Below are positions 43,248-52,175 of a stretch of DNA of 64,000 nt, piece by piece (positions within the stretch are counted from its first letter, which is position 1; every line of letters starts with the position of its first letter). The translations under genes were made by a program, and so were the position numbers. This stretch comes from Zobellia nedashkovskayae. Lineage in GTDB: Bacteria; Bacteroidota; Bacteroidia; Flavobacteriales; Flavobacteriaceae. The notes beneath the pieces are model-generated. The model worked only from the letters and a program-made list of their open reading frames with translations, did no database searches and was not told the origin of the DNA. The stretch covers positions 4,352,685 through 4,416,684 of the forward strand of contig NZ_JADDXR010000002.1 of NCBI RefSeq assembly GCF_015330125.1. Direction: 5' to 3'.

Positions 43248-43790
43248 TTGATAGAGGATTTTAAAAATATTGCATATCTGAAGTCTGGAAACGAGAGACA
43301 AAAACTCGCCTATGCTGAAATTAAGGCAATTGAAATTTTAGAGAAACTCAAGGAGTACACCCCCATTTTAACCGGAACTATCCCAATCGGGATTGACCTA
43401 CCTGAAAGCGATTTAGACATCATTTGCTATTGCAAAGACCATTTGTCTTTTAGTGCTTTCTTGCAACAAGAATTCTCGCATAAGCAAGGTTTTAAAGTTT
43501 ACGCAACAACTCAAAACCATACTATATGTACCATTGCAGAATTTAAATCAGGAAGTTTTCTATTTGAAATTTTCGGACAAAGCATACCAACCGAACGGCA
43601 AAATGCTTGTCGTCATATGATTATTGAAAACCGAATTTTACTAGAAAAAGGGGCTGAGTTTAAGGAAGAAATTATAGCGTTAAAATCCCGTGGTATAAAA
43701 ACCGAACCTGCATTTGCTAAACTATTGGGCCTAAACGGGAATCCGTATGTTGAATTATTAAAGCTGGGTAACAAACATAGCGCTCAATAG
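43248..43790 (+). CDS. DUF4269-family protein, nucleotidyltransferase-like
   Basis: The 180-residue protein fits DUF4269. It has a nucleotidyltransferase-like core, LTGTIPIGIDLPESDLDIIC, in which the G-T and the D-x-D (SDLDI) match the shape of the catalytic site, then FLFEIFGQSIPTERQNA. The start is TTG at 43248, since no ATG occurs in frame before the core. Function is unproven; such single genes are common in accessory DNA. It is flanked by AT-rich DNA and follows the AraC gene by 119 bases. Confidence 0.8.
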   Translation: MIEDFKNIAYLKSGNERQKLAYAEIKAIEILEKLKEYTPILTGTIPIGIDLPESDLDIICYCKDHLSFSAFLQQEFSHKQGFKVYATTQNHTICTIAEFKSGSFLFEIFGQSIPTERQNACRHMIIENRILLEKGAEFKEEIIALKSRGIKTEPAFAKLLGLNGNPYVELLKLGNKHSAQ

Positions 43791-43847
43791 AATTATTATA
43801 GACTTAAGCTTAATGGAAAATATAAGGTGAATCTAATTTACGCCTCC

Positions 43848-44252
43848 CTATTCCATATCCGAATCTGTATCACTCTTAGGTTGAATAACCATACTAAAAG
43901 AAGGTTCAGTTTCGGTAATACTACCCGCGCCCTTTCTATTGACTTTAAAAAGGACATCCTTTTTTGTAGAAAATAATATAACAGAAAAGAAATGACTTTT
44001 AAGATGAGATTTCAACACTTCAAAAGCTTCATCTAAAGTAAGTTCTTCCTCCCTATCTTCGGTGTCTTTAGATCTATAACGAAATTTTAATAAGACTTTA
44101 AAACCATCTTTAGAATAGACTGGTCTAAGAAAGATATTTTTAAGATTAGGTTTCCCAATAGTCTTTGCCATAGTTAATTTGGCAAAGCTGCCTTCTTCAA
44201 CACTTTCTTTTACCTGATTCCAGAATTGAACAAATACATCTTGATAAGGCAT
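43848..44252 (-). CDS. Conserved hypothetical protein
   Basis: The 134-residue protein reads FWNQVKESVEEGSFAKLTMAKTIGKPNLKNIFLRPV near its N-terminus, then a basic strand-rich region. This pattern resembles the N-terminal part of some larger bacterial proteins that carry methyltransferase domains, but here it stands alone and I am not sure of the match. The C-terminus is acidic (SDTDSDME). No partner gene is adjacent: neighbours are the convergent DUF4269 gene and, beyond a gap, an oxidoreductase gene. Confidence 0.75.
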   Translation of the reverse strand: MPYQDVFVQFWNQVKESVEEGSFAKLTMAKTIGKPNLKNIFLRPVYSKDGFKVLLKFRYRSKDTEDREEELTLDEAFEVLKSHLKSHFFSVILFSTKKDVLFKVNRKGAGSITETEPSFSMVIQPKSDTDSDME

Positions 44253-44390
44253 AAACTATAAAGTATTAAGGTGATTTTTTTAGTGGTTCAAAAATAATAC
44301 TATTTATTCAATTCGTAATCGCTTGTCAATTGGCTCTATGCTAAATCCTCACGAGATAAAAAGCCTTTGTTCAATTCTTTGAAACCTAAA

Positions 44391-44418
44391 AAAAGGACGA
44401 TTTAAAAACCGCCCTTTT
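44391..44418 (-). terminator. Terminator after the Gfo/Idh oxidoreductase gene
   Basis: AAAAGGACG (44391-44399) pairs with CGCCCTTTT (44410-44418), with one G-U position on the RNA. On the minus strand the stem is followed by the complement of the A-run at 44388-44394, which gives a U-tract. The distance from the stop is 23 bases. Confidence 0.65.
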
Positions 44419-44441
44419 CAAGTTTTATGTCATAAATTAAC

Positions 44442-45581
44442 TTACACCCGCACGATACCCATATCGCCTAAGTCCAAAGGAATTTTCGTTCCTCCCTCTT
44501 TAATCGATTTATAAATGGCCTCCACAATAATCATATCTCGTTTGCCCATTTCACCAGGAGCATAGTTTGTTGTTCCTAACATAATGTGCTTTGCAAAATC
44601 ATCCATCTGGAGCTTTTGCATACTTTGATGAGGGAACTTTATTTCATTTCCGTCTGATGTACGTCCGCTTAAAGGTCCATAACTGTGGCATGGGTTTAGC
44701 TCTGCCCATCCTTTTTCAAAAGAAACAAAAAGTCGGTTTGCATTGGCGTTATGCGAAGTATACAAATTACCTACTACGCCATTTGGGAATTCCATCTGGG
44801 CGGTAATAGTTTCATCCGTATCTTTAAAATACTCAGGTCTTGAACTAAATTCCTGAGCAGAAACCGAAATAGGATTTTGCCCAGTTCCGTATATATTACT
44901 CTGTATAGAATATACGCCCATATTCATTAAAGCGCCACCTCCGGAAAGTGCATGGTTCAATCTCCACTGGTCTGGGTTTCCTCCAGATATATATCCCGCA
45001 TCAGAAGATACGTAACGTACATCTCCATAAGGCTTCTCTTTTACCAAGCGCTTAATTTCTTTGGTATATGGGTCAGATTGCATGCGGTAACCCACAGCCA
45101 ATTTTACACCAGCTTCGTTACACGCATGAATTATAGAATCGCATTCTTCTACACTCACTGCCATTGGTTTTTCGCAGATTACATGTTTACCGGCTTTTGC
45201 CGCACGAATACAAAACTCTGCATGCATGCTATTCGGAAGCACTACGTAAACAATATCAATATCCTTGTTTTTAGCAATGGAATCAAAGTTCTCATAGTTG
45301 TACACATTCTTTTTAGGTATGTTGTACTTCTCCATCCACTCCTTTTCTTTTGCCGGAGTTCCTGTAACAATTCCTGCCAAATAACAATTTTCTGCATCTT
45401 GTAATCCTGGTGCCAATTGTCCGCTACTATAGCCACCCAACCCAACGAGCGCTATACCCAGTTTCTTTTTATCTTTTCCTGAAGAAAATCCATATCCCAA
45501 ACCAATACTGCCCAAAAGAGCAGTCCCGGTTATACCTTGTGATAGTTTTGTATTAAAGCTTCTTCTTGATATATTTTTCAT
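44442..45581 (-). CDS. Gfo/Idh/MocA oxidoreductase with Tat signal
   Basis: This 379-residue NAD(P)-dependent dehydrogenase has a Tat-type N-terminus (ISRRSF, Arg6-Arg7, then a hydrophobic stretch to about 30), so it is likely periplasmic, like glucose-fructose oxidoreductase. The Rossmann fold begins VGLGGYSSGQL (about 46-56), and the family EKP motif is at 137-139 (ICEKPMAV). The sugar substrate is unknown. It stands alone with its own terminator; the next gene is divergent. Confidence 0.9.
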   Translation of the reverse strand: MKNISRRSFNTKLSQGITGTALLGSIGLGYGFSSGKDKKKLGIALVGLGGYSSGQLAPGLQDAENCYLAGIVTGTPAKEKEWMEKYNIPKKNVYNYENFDSIAKNKDIDIVYVVLPNSMHAEFCIRAAKAGKHVICEKPMAVSVEECDSIIHACNEAGVKLAVGYRMQSDPYTKEIKRLVKEKPYGDVRYVSSDAGYISGGNPDQWRLNHALSGGGALMNMGVYSIQSNIYGTGQNPISVSAQEFSSRPEYFKDTDETITAQMEFPNGVVGNLYTSHNANANRLFVSFEKGWAELNPCHSYGPLSGRTSDGNEIKFPHQSMQKLQMDDFAKHIMLGTTNYAPGEMGKRDMIIVEAIYKSIKEGGTKIPLDLGDMGIVRV

Positions 45582-45813
45582 TGTGTGTTCCTTTAAAAAT
45601 TTCCTCTCCTAAAATACATATAAATTAGATTCCTCTTCTTACATCCTTTAAAATCGACTTCAAAATAGTAGCTGATTTGTAACTTTTATGCTAAAACCTA
45701 TACATATAAGTAAACTACCTCGTGGCAAGCCCACAAGGCATTAGAAGGAATACACTTTGATTTCGAAGAAAGTCTCGGAGCATTTAATCTCGATTATCGA
45801 GTAAAACTAAATT

Positions 45814-46098
45814 ATGGCAGGTGAAGGATTCATGGCGCATGCCATAAGCAGTTTAAAGCAAAATAGGGCTCTTCTTAAGAAACGTAAATTCAAAGACTTA
45901 CGAGAACTTTATAAAAATGGAGTAAGTAAAACCGAGGTTGAATTTAAAAAGCTAGATGCTAAAGAATGGGCCGTGCTTAAGCAAAGCATTAAAAAACAGC
46001 ATCAAAATAATCTCCGTATTGAACTAATGATATATATCTTATCATTGGTAATAACATTTTGTATTCTCTACTATATATATTGGTTCATCGTTAATTAA
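45814..46098 (+). CDS. Conserved small membrane protein
   Basis: The 94-residue protein begins MAGEGFMAHAISSLKQNR, a pattern I recognise from small flavobacterial proteins of unknown function, and ends with one membrane helix (about 70-92). The middle is basic and likely helical. It starts a run of plus-strand genes that are 12-70 bases apart (membrane protein, SGNH hydrolase). No function is known. Confidence 0.8.
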   Translation: MAGEGFMAHAISSLKQNRALLKKRKFKDLRELYKNGVSKTEVEFKKLDAKEWAVLKQSIKKQHQNNLRIELMIYILSLVITFCILYYIYWFIVN

Positions 46099-46168
46099 CG
46101 ACTGCTCAATTAATTTTTATCTTTCCGGTTGAAAGGCTACCTTTATAAACAGTTAATCTTCAAAATTA

Positions 46169-46639
46169 ATGGCGGCAAAACCTTCTAAATCTCTTAAGAA
46201 TTTATCTATAATTCACCTTGCACTTGTAGGTGCCATCCTTGCCTTTGGGGTTTTTAAATTTGTTAGTAACGGCACTTTCATAGCCAATGCAGACCCCAAT
46301 GATATCTTCATTTACGTGATACCCGTAGTGGCTGCTTTTGGTTACTTTATGAGTCAATTTATGTTTAAAAAGCAATTACTAGCCATAGATAGAATAGATA
46401 CCCTAACGTTAAAATTGGCCAAATACCAAGCTGCTTCTATTGTAAAATACGCGTTTATAGAAGGTCCTGCCTTTCTTGCCATAATTGCATATGGTTTTAA
46501 TGGCAATGCCCTTTTCTTGGTTATTGCAATTTTCTTGGTGGTGTATCTTTTTATGCAAAAACCGAATCAAAAAAAGTTTATGGAAGATGTGCCCTTGACC
46601 ATAGAAGACAAAAAAGAATTTAAGAACACCAATATATAA
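46169..46639 (+). CDS. Membrane protein of unknown function
   Basis: The 156-residue protein has four hydrophobic helices, paired around residues 14-33/47-65 and 90-108/112-128, with a basic loop (KKQLLAIDRIDTLTLKLAKYQ) between. The C-terminal tail is charged (TIEDKKEFKN). I do not recognise the family with certainty. It is 12 bases upstream of the SGNH hydrolase gene and so probably co-transcribed. Confidence 0.8.
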   Translation: MAAKPSKSLKNLSIIHLALVGAILAFGVFKFVSNGTFIANADPNDIFIYVIPVVAAFGYFMSQFMFKKQLLAIDRIDTLTLKLAKYQAASIVKYAFIEGPAFLAIIAYGFNGNALFLVIAIFLVVYLFMQKPNQKKFMEDVPLTIEDKKEFKNTNI

Positions 46640-46651
46640 TTACCAAAGAGA

Positions 46652-47338
46652 ATGAAAATTAAACCAACATTACTTGCTTTATTAATGGGACTAGGAATAA
46701 TTAATGGAATAAAGGGACAGGATTGGCCAAATTTAAGTCAGTTTCAAGAGGACAACGCCAAGCTGGCAAAACCAACCGCTAATGAAAACCGGGTCGTTTT
46801 TATGGGGAATTCCATTACTATTGGATGGATTAATTCCCGACCGGAGTTTTTTGCAGACAAGCCCTATGTGAACCGAGGAATCAGCGGACAGACTACACCG
46901 CAAATGCTTGTTCGTTTTAGACCAGACGTCATTAACCTTGAGCCTAAGGTAGTGGTCTTATTGGCGGGTACCAATGACATAGCCGGAAACACGGGGCCGT
47001 CAACCTTAGAAATGATAATGGATAACATTAAATCCATGGCAGATATAGCAACGGCAAACGACATAAAAGTGATTTTATCCTCTACCCTGCCCGCTTACAA
47101 ATATCCATGGAAACCTGAGATGCAGCCCGCTCAAAAAATTGTTGATCTAAACAAAATGATTAAAGCGTACGCCGAAGAAAAAGGTCATATTTATCTTGAC
47201 TATTTTTCTACTATGGCAGATGAACGTAACGGATTGCCAAAAAAATATGCCAATGATGGCGTACACCCTACGGTTGAAGGGTACAAAATAATGGAACCTT
47301 TAGTAGAAAAGGCCATTGCCGAAGCTTTACAAAATTAA
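46652..47338 (+). CDS. Secreted SGNH/GDSL-family esterase
   Basis: This 228-residue protein has a signal peptide (to about residue 22). The SGNH blocks are all visible: block I FMGNSITIGW (Ser54), block II Gly in RGISGQT, block III LLAGTNDIAGN (Asn108) and block V DGVHPTVEGY near residue 205 (Asp and His). Family members deacetylate sugars or hydrolyse lipids. A sugar-acetyl esterase would fit the carbohydrate-rich neighbourhood, but the substrate cannot be told from sequence. Confidence 0.93.
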   Translation: MKIKPTLLALLMGLGIINGIKGQDWPNLSQFQEDNAKLAKPTANENRVVFMGNSITIGWINSRPEFFADKPYVNRGISGQTTPQMLVRFRPDVINLEPKVVVLLAGTNDIAGNTGPSTLEMIMDNIKSMADIATANDIKVILSSTLPAYKYPWKPEMQPAQKIVDLNKMIKAYAEEKGHIYLDYFSTMADERNGLPKKYANDGVHPTVEGYKIMEPLVEKAIAEALQN

Positions 47339-47449
47339 AAAAGTAGCATACCAATTCTAAAATAGAACTTTAGCATAAAAAGTGATTTCTGTTTTTATGC
47401 ATATCTTCGATAGTGATTCTATTTTGATTATCATTCTATAACCCTGCGA

Positions 47450-49171
47450 ATGCAAGAAACAGTACAAGATTCCGGTTCAAAAGATTCCAAGAACCAACCC
47501 AGTACATACGATTCTATAATCATAGGTTCTGGAGCGGGTGGCTTGGCTACGGCTATTTGTTTGGCTAGAGCTGGCAAAAAAGTTTTGGTGCTAGAGCAAC
47601 ATGACGTTCCTGGTGGTTGGTGCCATAGTTTTTACCTAAACGGACACCGATTTACCCCTGGCGTTCATTACGTTGGGCTTATGGCTGAAGGTGAGGCTAC
47701 CAATGATTTGTACAGAGGTTTGGGTATTGCTAACGAGCTTGTGTTTTTTAGAATGAATCCCGATGCGTACGAACATGTTCGTATTGGTAAAGAACGATTT
47801 GATTTCCCTGCTAATTTCGACCTACTTATAGAACGACTTTCAGCTCGTTTCCCTGAAGATAAAAAACAGATTCACAAATACCTTAACCTAATTAGAAAAG
47901 TAAGTGAAGAGCTTTACTCTCTACCTTACTTTAAAGGATTCTGGCAAAAATTGACCATTCCTTTTAAGACCAAACATTTTGGTAAATATGGGATGTTTAG
48001 TGTCCGAAAAGTGATTGGGTGGCATATCAAAAATCCACTTTTAAAAAACATATTGAACATACAGTGTGGTGATCACGGTGTTCAGCCAAAAAAAGTCCCT
48101 TTTGTATTGCATAGTGCATTAATGTACCACTATTTTCAAGGTGGCTATTATCCCATGGGTGGCGGAGGTGCGCTTATAAAAGCTATGACCAATACACTTA
48201 AAAAACATGGAGGAGAACTACGCACTAGTACAGCCGTTACCAAAATAATTCTGGAAGGCGACCAAAGTAAAAAAGCCGTTGGGGTGGTTCTGGAAAACGG
48301 ACAAAAACTTTATGCGGATACTATTGTTTCCAATGCAGATGTAGGTATTACGTATAATGATTTGGTAGGAAGAGAAAATTTAAGTTCTAAATTTCAGCAG
48401 AAGCTAGCAAAAACAAAATATTCCAGCACCTCATTAATGTTGTTTTTGATTGTTGATATGGATTTGCGAAAAGCTGGTCTAGACTCTGGTAATATTTGGA
48501 TGATGCCAAATAAAGATACGGATGAGTTTTATGACGGCATGCTAGAGTCGGACATTTCAAAAGGAGATGCTTTTGAAGGAATGTTCATTAGCTGTACCAC
48601 TTTAAAAGACCCCTCTAGTTTTGATGGAAAACATCATAGCATAGAGGCAATTACTCTGGTTGACTATAAGGCTTTTGAAAAGTTTAAAGATGAAAATCAG
48701 GAGCGTTCGCAAGAATACTTGGATTTCAAAGAATTGTTGATGCAAAAAATGATAAACGGATTAGAAAATGCTATTCCGGGTATTAGCAAGCATATCATTC
48801 AAAAAGACTTGGGAACGCCATTGACAAATAAGTACTACGTAAACACCACGGACGGTAATATCTACGGAACCGAAAAAAGCCTGAAACATATTGGCCCGTT
48901 TGCCTATAAGGCAAAAAGTGAAATTGAAAACCTGTATTTATGTGGTGCCAGTATCCTTTCTCATGGTGTGGCAGGAGTTTCACATTCCGGTGTGGATACG
49001 GCAGCGCGAATTTTAGATTGTGACCCAGATGAGCTTAAAAAACCTCAGGAAGATCAGCACATACGAATTTACGAAGCTGAAGATGCCACAGATTATCCAG
49101 AATGGATGTTGAAAAAAATAGCGGTCAAAACTGCTAGGGCAAAAAATAAAAGCGAAGAGATTAATACATAA
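47450..49171 (+). CDS. FAD-dependent oxidoreductase, RetSat/CrtISO-like
   Basis: The 573-residue flavoprotein has the dinucleotide-binding GSGAGGLATAICLARAGKK (near residue 25) and the later VSNADVGITYNDL and CGASILSHGVAGVSHSG blocks. These match the carotene-isomerase/retinol-saturase branch of phytoene-desaturase-like enzymes. The family acts on conjugated polyenes or long-chain lipids. It is not in the carotenoid operon and is longer than CrtI-type enzymes by a C-terminal charged tail. The substrate is unknown. Confidence 0.85.
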   Translation: MQETVQDSGSKDSKNQPSTYDSIIIGSGAGGLATAICLARAGKKVLVLEQHDVPGGWCHSFYLNGHRFTPGVHYVGLMAEGEATNDLYRGLGIANELVFFRMNPDAYEHVRIGKERFDFPANFDLLIERLSARFPEDKKQIHKYLNLIRKVSEELYSLPYFKGFWQKLTIPFKTKHFGKYGMFSVRKVIGWHIKNPLLKNILNIQCGDHGVQPKKVPFVLHSALMYHYFQGGYYPMGGGGALIKAMTNTLKKHGGELRTSTAVTKIILEGDQSKKAVGVVLENGQKLYADTIVSNADVGITYNDLVGRENLSSKFQQKLAKTKYSSTSLMLFLIVDMDLRKAGLDSGNIWMMPNKDTDEFYDGMLESDISKGDAFEGMFISCTTLKDPSSFDGKHHSIEAITLVDYKAFEKFKDENQERSQEYLDFKELLMQKMINGLENAIPGISKHIIQKDLGTPLTNKYYVNTTDGNIYGTEKSLKHIGPFAYKAKSEIENLYLCGASILSHGVAGVSHSGVDTAARILDCDPDELKKPQEDQHIRIYEAEDATDYPEWMLKKIAVKTARAKNKSEEINT

Positions 49172-49175
49172 GGCG

Positions 49176-49418
49176 AAATTAGTAGATATTGATAAGGGAT
49201 GGACCATGGAAATGGCCATCCCCTATTCAAACTTTGGTGAGCTTGGTAAAGTTGTTGCAATTAAACCCGGAAACAAATGGGCTTTTCTCGCTATTCGTCA
49301 AGACCGTAATGATGCCAATGGCAACAGACGGTCTACATCAACGTTATTTCCAATTTATGACATTTCAAAGAATGTGCATCAAGCCAACCGCTTTGGTTTA
49401 ATGGAATTTGTTGAATAA
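49176..49418 (+). pseudogene. C-terminal remnant of a CBM9-like carbohydrate-binding protein
   Basis: The frame reads GWTMEMAIPYSNFGEL, then AIRQDRNDANGNRRSTSTLFP and HQANRFGLMEFVE. This is the end of a carbohydrate-binding family 9-like protein (EMAIP...RFG). The rest of that protein is missing: the frame runs back into the preceding oxidoreductase gene within a few codons. ATG at 49206 could still allow a short product. Confidence 0.6.
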
Positions 49419-49428
49419 AAAGTTTTTA

Positions 49429-50589
49429 TTACCAGTTGGTAAATGAACCGTCTTTACGTCGTAATCTTGGTATTTCAATTGGTTTAAACGTCTGTTTTAG
49501 GGCCAATTCCTCATTGAACTCAACGCCAAGTCCAGGAGTATCCAATACAGGATAGGTTGGACCATTTAATATTGGTCTTACAGGGTAAAATTCCGGAGCA
49601 TCCGTACCCATATATTGTGCCGGGGTATTCATTTCTTCCAACCATCCAAAATTAGGACAAGCTGCTGCCATATGAATGGAAGCCGCTGTACAAATAGGAC
49701 CTAACGGGTTATGGGGCATCAAATCAATATAATGTGCTTCCGCCAAACTGGCCACTTTCATTGCCTCGGTAATTCCGCCTACGTTACAAATATCAATACG
49801 GGCATATTGCGTAAGATTCCTTTCTATAAAAGGCAAAAACTGCCACTTGCTTGAAAACTCTTCTCCTATAGTAAATGGAATATCAACCATTTTACGAAGG
49901 TTCTCATATGCTTCCGGATTTTCATCGCGGATAGGTTCCTCAATATAATCTAATGTTCCCGGAGGCATACGTTTTATAAACGAATACGTCTGTGCCGGAG
50001 TAAGTCTTGTATGGTAATCAATGCCTATGGTAATGGCCGTACCCACTTCTTTACGTAGGTCTGTACACCACTCGGCAATCGTAGCAATGGATTGTCTGGG
50101 TTCAAAAAGTTCTTTATCACCCTCAGCTTCAAACTCGGCAGGTGCCAAACGAAGCATGGTCCAACCTTCTTTAATACAGGTTTTAGAATACTCAAAAAGC
50201 TCTTCTTTTGTTCTAAAGCGTACCGAAGCAAAGCAATCTACATGATCCCGGTGTTTACCTCCTAGGAGCTCATATACAGGAACCCCAAGGGCTTTTCCCT
50301 TAATGTCATAAAGCGCAATATCAATAGCAGAGATGGCTGCTGTAAGTACACGTCCTCCTTCAAAATATTGTCCGCGGTACATTTCTTGCCAAAGCGCACC
50401 AATGTTTCGTGCGTCCTTTCCAATCAGAAACCCTTTAAAATGCTCAATTGCACCTATAACGGCCAATTCTCTACCAGAAAGACCAGAAGCTCCCCATCCA
50501 TAAATACCGGAATCGGTTTCAACTTTAATGATAAGCTGGCTTCCAAAACCTGCATTAATAGGAAAAGTTTTAATAGCTGATATTCTCAT
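49429..50589 (-). CDS. Enolase-superfamily sugar-acid dehydratase, galactonate-dehydratase-like
   Basis: The 386-residue protein has the mandelate-racemase/muconate-lactonising fold. Metal ligands are likely Asp191 (IGIDYHTRL), Glu217 (YIEEPI) and Glu243 (TIGEEFSSKW). His193 and His293 (MPHNPLGP) match the acid/base His residues of DgoD-type dehydratases. The N-terminal WGASGLSGRE and FEGGRVLTAAISAIDIALYDIKGK are also DgoD-like. It probably dehydrates D-galactonate or a close relative. An MFS anion importer gene lies 31 bases upstream on the same strand. A substrate from red-algal galactans is plausible. Confidence 0.88.
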   Translation of the reverse strand: MRISAIKTFPINAGFGSQLIIKVETDSGIYGWGASGLSGRELAVIGAIEHFKGFLIGKDARNIGALWQEMYRGQYFEGGRVLTAAISAIDIALYDIKGKALGVPVYELLGGKHRDHVDCFASVRFRTKEELFEYSKTCIKEGWTMLRLAPAEFEAEGDKELFEPRQSIATIAEWCTDLRKEVGTAITIGIDYHTRLTPAQTYSFIKRMPPGTLDYIEEPIRDENPEAYENLRKMVDIPFTIGEEFSSKWQFLPFIERNLTQYARIDICNVGGITEAMKVASLAEAHYIDLMPHNPLGPICTAASIHMAAACPNFGWLEEMNTPAQYMGTDAPEFYPVRPILNGPTYPVLDTPGLGVEFNEELALKQTFKPIEIPRLRRKDGSFTNW

Positions 50590-50620
50590 AAAATGCCTAT
50601 TTACTATGTTTAGTGTTTTA

Positions 50621-51922
50621 TTATTTTTTTGGTACGATACGTTCTACTTTACCAACTATAAAGGTGTAAGATATAAATCCGAGCAATGCTATACCACCTA
50701 TAAAGAAAAGCGCTGGACTAAAATCGCCATCTTCTACCAAATAGCCAATAACAATAGGTACAACTACTCCCGCTAGACCACCAATAAAGTTAAACGCCCC
50801 ACCGGTAAGTCCTATTAATTTTTTAGGAGCCATAAGCGAAATAAATATCCACGCAATACTTGCTAAACCATTACCGAAAAAGGCTAGGGCCAAAAACAAT
50901 ATTACAAAGAAGGTATCATCTGTATAGTTTGCTCCTATAATACAAGTAGATAATAGCATACCAACGATAATTGGTGTCTTTCGTGCAATCTCTACGGAAT
51001 AGCCTTTCTTAATCAAATAATCAGAAGAGAAACCAGATAAAAGCACTCCAAAGAAAGCTGCCAAAAATGGAATGGAAGCCAAGAAACCTGATTTCAAAAA
51101 ATCAAGACCCCTGAATTCTACTAAGTATGTAGGAAACCAAGTAAGGAAAAATATCGTTGTAGCTCCCAAGCAAAATTGTCCTATATAAAGTCCCCAAAGT
51201 TTTCTATAAATAAACGCTTGTTTAAAGTCGTTCCATTCAAATTTCTTCTTGTCTTCTTTTTTTACATCATTTTTACCAACAAGTCCACCTCCCTTTTCAA
51301 TATGATCTAATTCAGCTTTATTAATAGATTTATGATCTTGTGGATTTCGGTAGAAGAAATACCAAATTACAGCCCAAAGAAGACCAATAATACCAGAAAT
51401 AATAAAAAGTCCCCTCCACCCAAAATAGCTTTGAATCGTAACCAAAACCGGAGTTAAAAACGCAAGTCCTAAAAATTGTCCAGAAGTATATATGGCAATT
51501 GCCGAAGCCCGTTCGTTTTCAGGAAACCATTTGGTAACCACTAAATTGTTGATAGGATAAGAAGGAGCTTCAAATATTCCAATACTAGCTCGTAAACCTA
51601 TTAATGCGCCAAAAGAACTGACCATACCTTGTATAAGTGTTGCTACAGACCATAGGGCCATCATAACAGAATATAAAATACGAGTAGGAAGTTTATCCGC
51701 AACTATTCCACCTGGTATTTGTAAGCAAGCATACGTCCACGCAAATGCCGAAAAAACATAACCCATCTGCACATTACTTAGGCCTATATCCTCTTTCATG
51801 GCAAAAGCCGCCACGGAAATATTACTTCTGTCCAAATAATTAATAACCACGGTAATAAATACCATGCCCAGTATATTATAACGTTTACGCGTAGGATTTG
51901 CGACTTGATTTAAGTTGGTCAT
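50621..51922 (-). CDS. MFS importer, anion:cation symporter (hexuronate/galactonate-like) family
   Basis: This 433-residue protein has 12 membrane helices. The ACS-family pattern is visible: the first-helix NYLDRSNISVAA, the loop after helix 2 with GGIVADKLPTR, and VVTKWFPENERASAIAIY. Family members import hexuronates, galactonate, glucarate and other organic anions with protons or sodium. It lies upstream of the DgoD-like dehydratase on the same strand and would supply its substrate. Confidence 0.92.
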   Translation of the reverse strand: MTNLNQVANPTRKRYNILGMVFITVVINYLDRSNISVAAFAMKEDIGLSNVQMGYVFSAFAWTYACLQIPGGIVADKLPTRILYSVMMALWSVATLIQGMVSSFGALIGLRASIGIFEAPSYPINNLVVTKWFPENERASAIAIYTSGQFLGLAFLTPVLVTIQSYFGWRGLFIISGIIGLLWAVIWYFFYRNPQDHKSINKAELDHIEKGGGLVGKNDVKKEDKKKFEWNDFKQAFIYRKLWGLYIGQFCLGATTIFFLTWFPTYLVEFRGLDFLKSGFLASIPFLAAFFGVLLSGFSSDYLIKKGYSVEIARKTPIIVGMLLSTCIIGANYTDDTFFVILFLALAFFGNGLASIAWIFISLMAPKKLIGLTGGAFNFIGGLAGVVVPIVIGYLVEDGDFSPALFFIGGIALLGFISYTFIVGKVERIVPKK

Positions 51923-52111
51923 TTACTTAGTTGTATTATTTTTAAATTAAAGGTCGATTGTTATTCCGTTATTTTCTATGAAATGAGTAAGGCGAAATGT
52001 CCTACTTAAATTTAAAAAGTGTCAATATAACAATTAATAATTATATTCAAAAGTGTAGAAACAACAATTAATTTTTATTGGGACAAAAAAGTTGGTGCTA
52101 AAAAGAAACGA

Positions 52112-52133
52112 CAACAGGCCGGAAAACCTGTTG
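52112..52133 (-). terminator. Hairpin after susD
   Basis: CAACAGG and CCTGTTG are perfect 7-bp inverted copies around a CCGGAAAA loop, 43 bases beyond the SusD stop on the minus strand. A clean U-tract is not present. Confidence 0.45.
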
Positions 52134-52175
52134 CCGCTTACAAACAACTAACTCAACTAATTTATTCCCTTACCT

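Noticed and set aside
47450..49171. Carotenoid isomerase in the pigment pathway
   Set aside because: It is 40 kb from the carotenoid operon, and RetSat/CrtISO-like proteins have varied substrates.
49189..49401. Second plus-strand frame of 70 codons over the CBM9-like remnant
   Set aside because: The CBM9-like pattern is in the other frame; this one has no motif.
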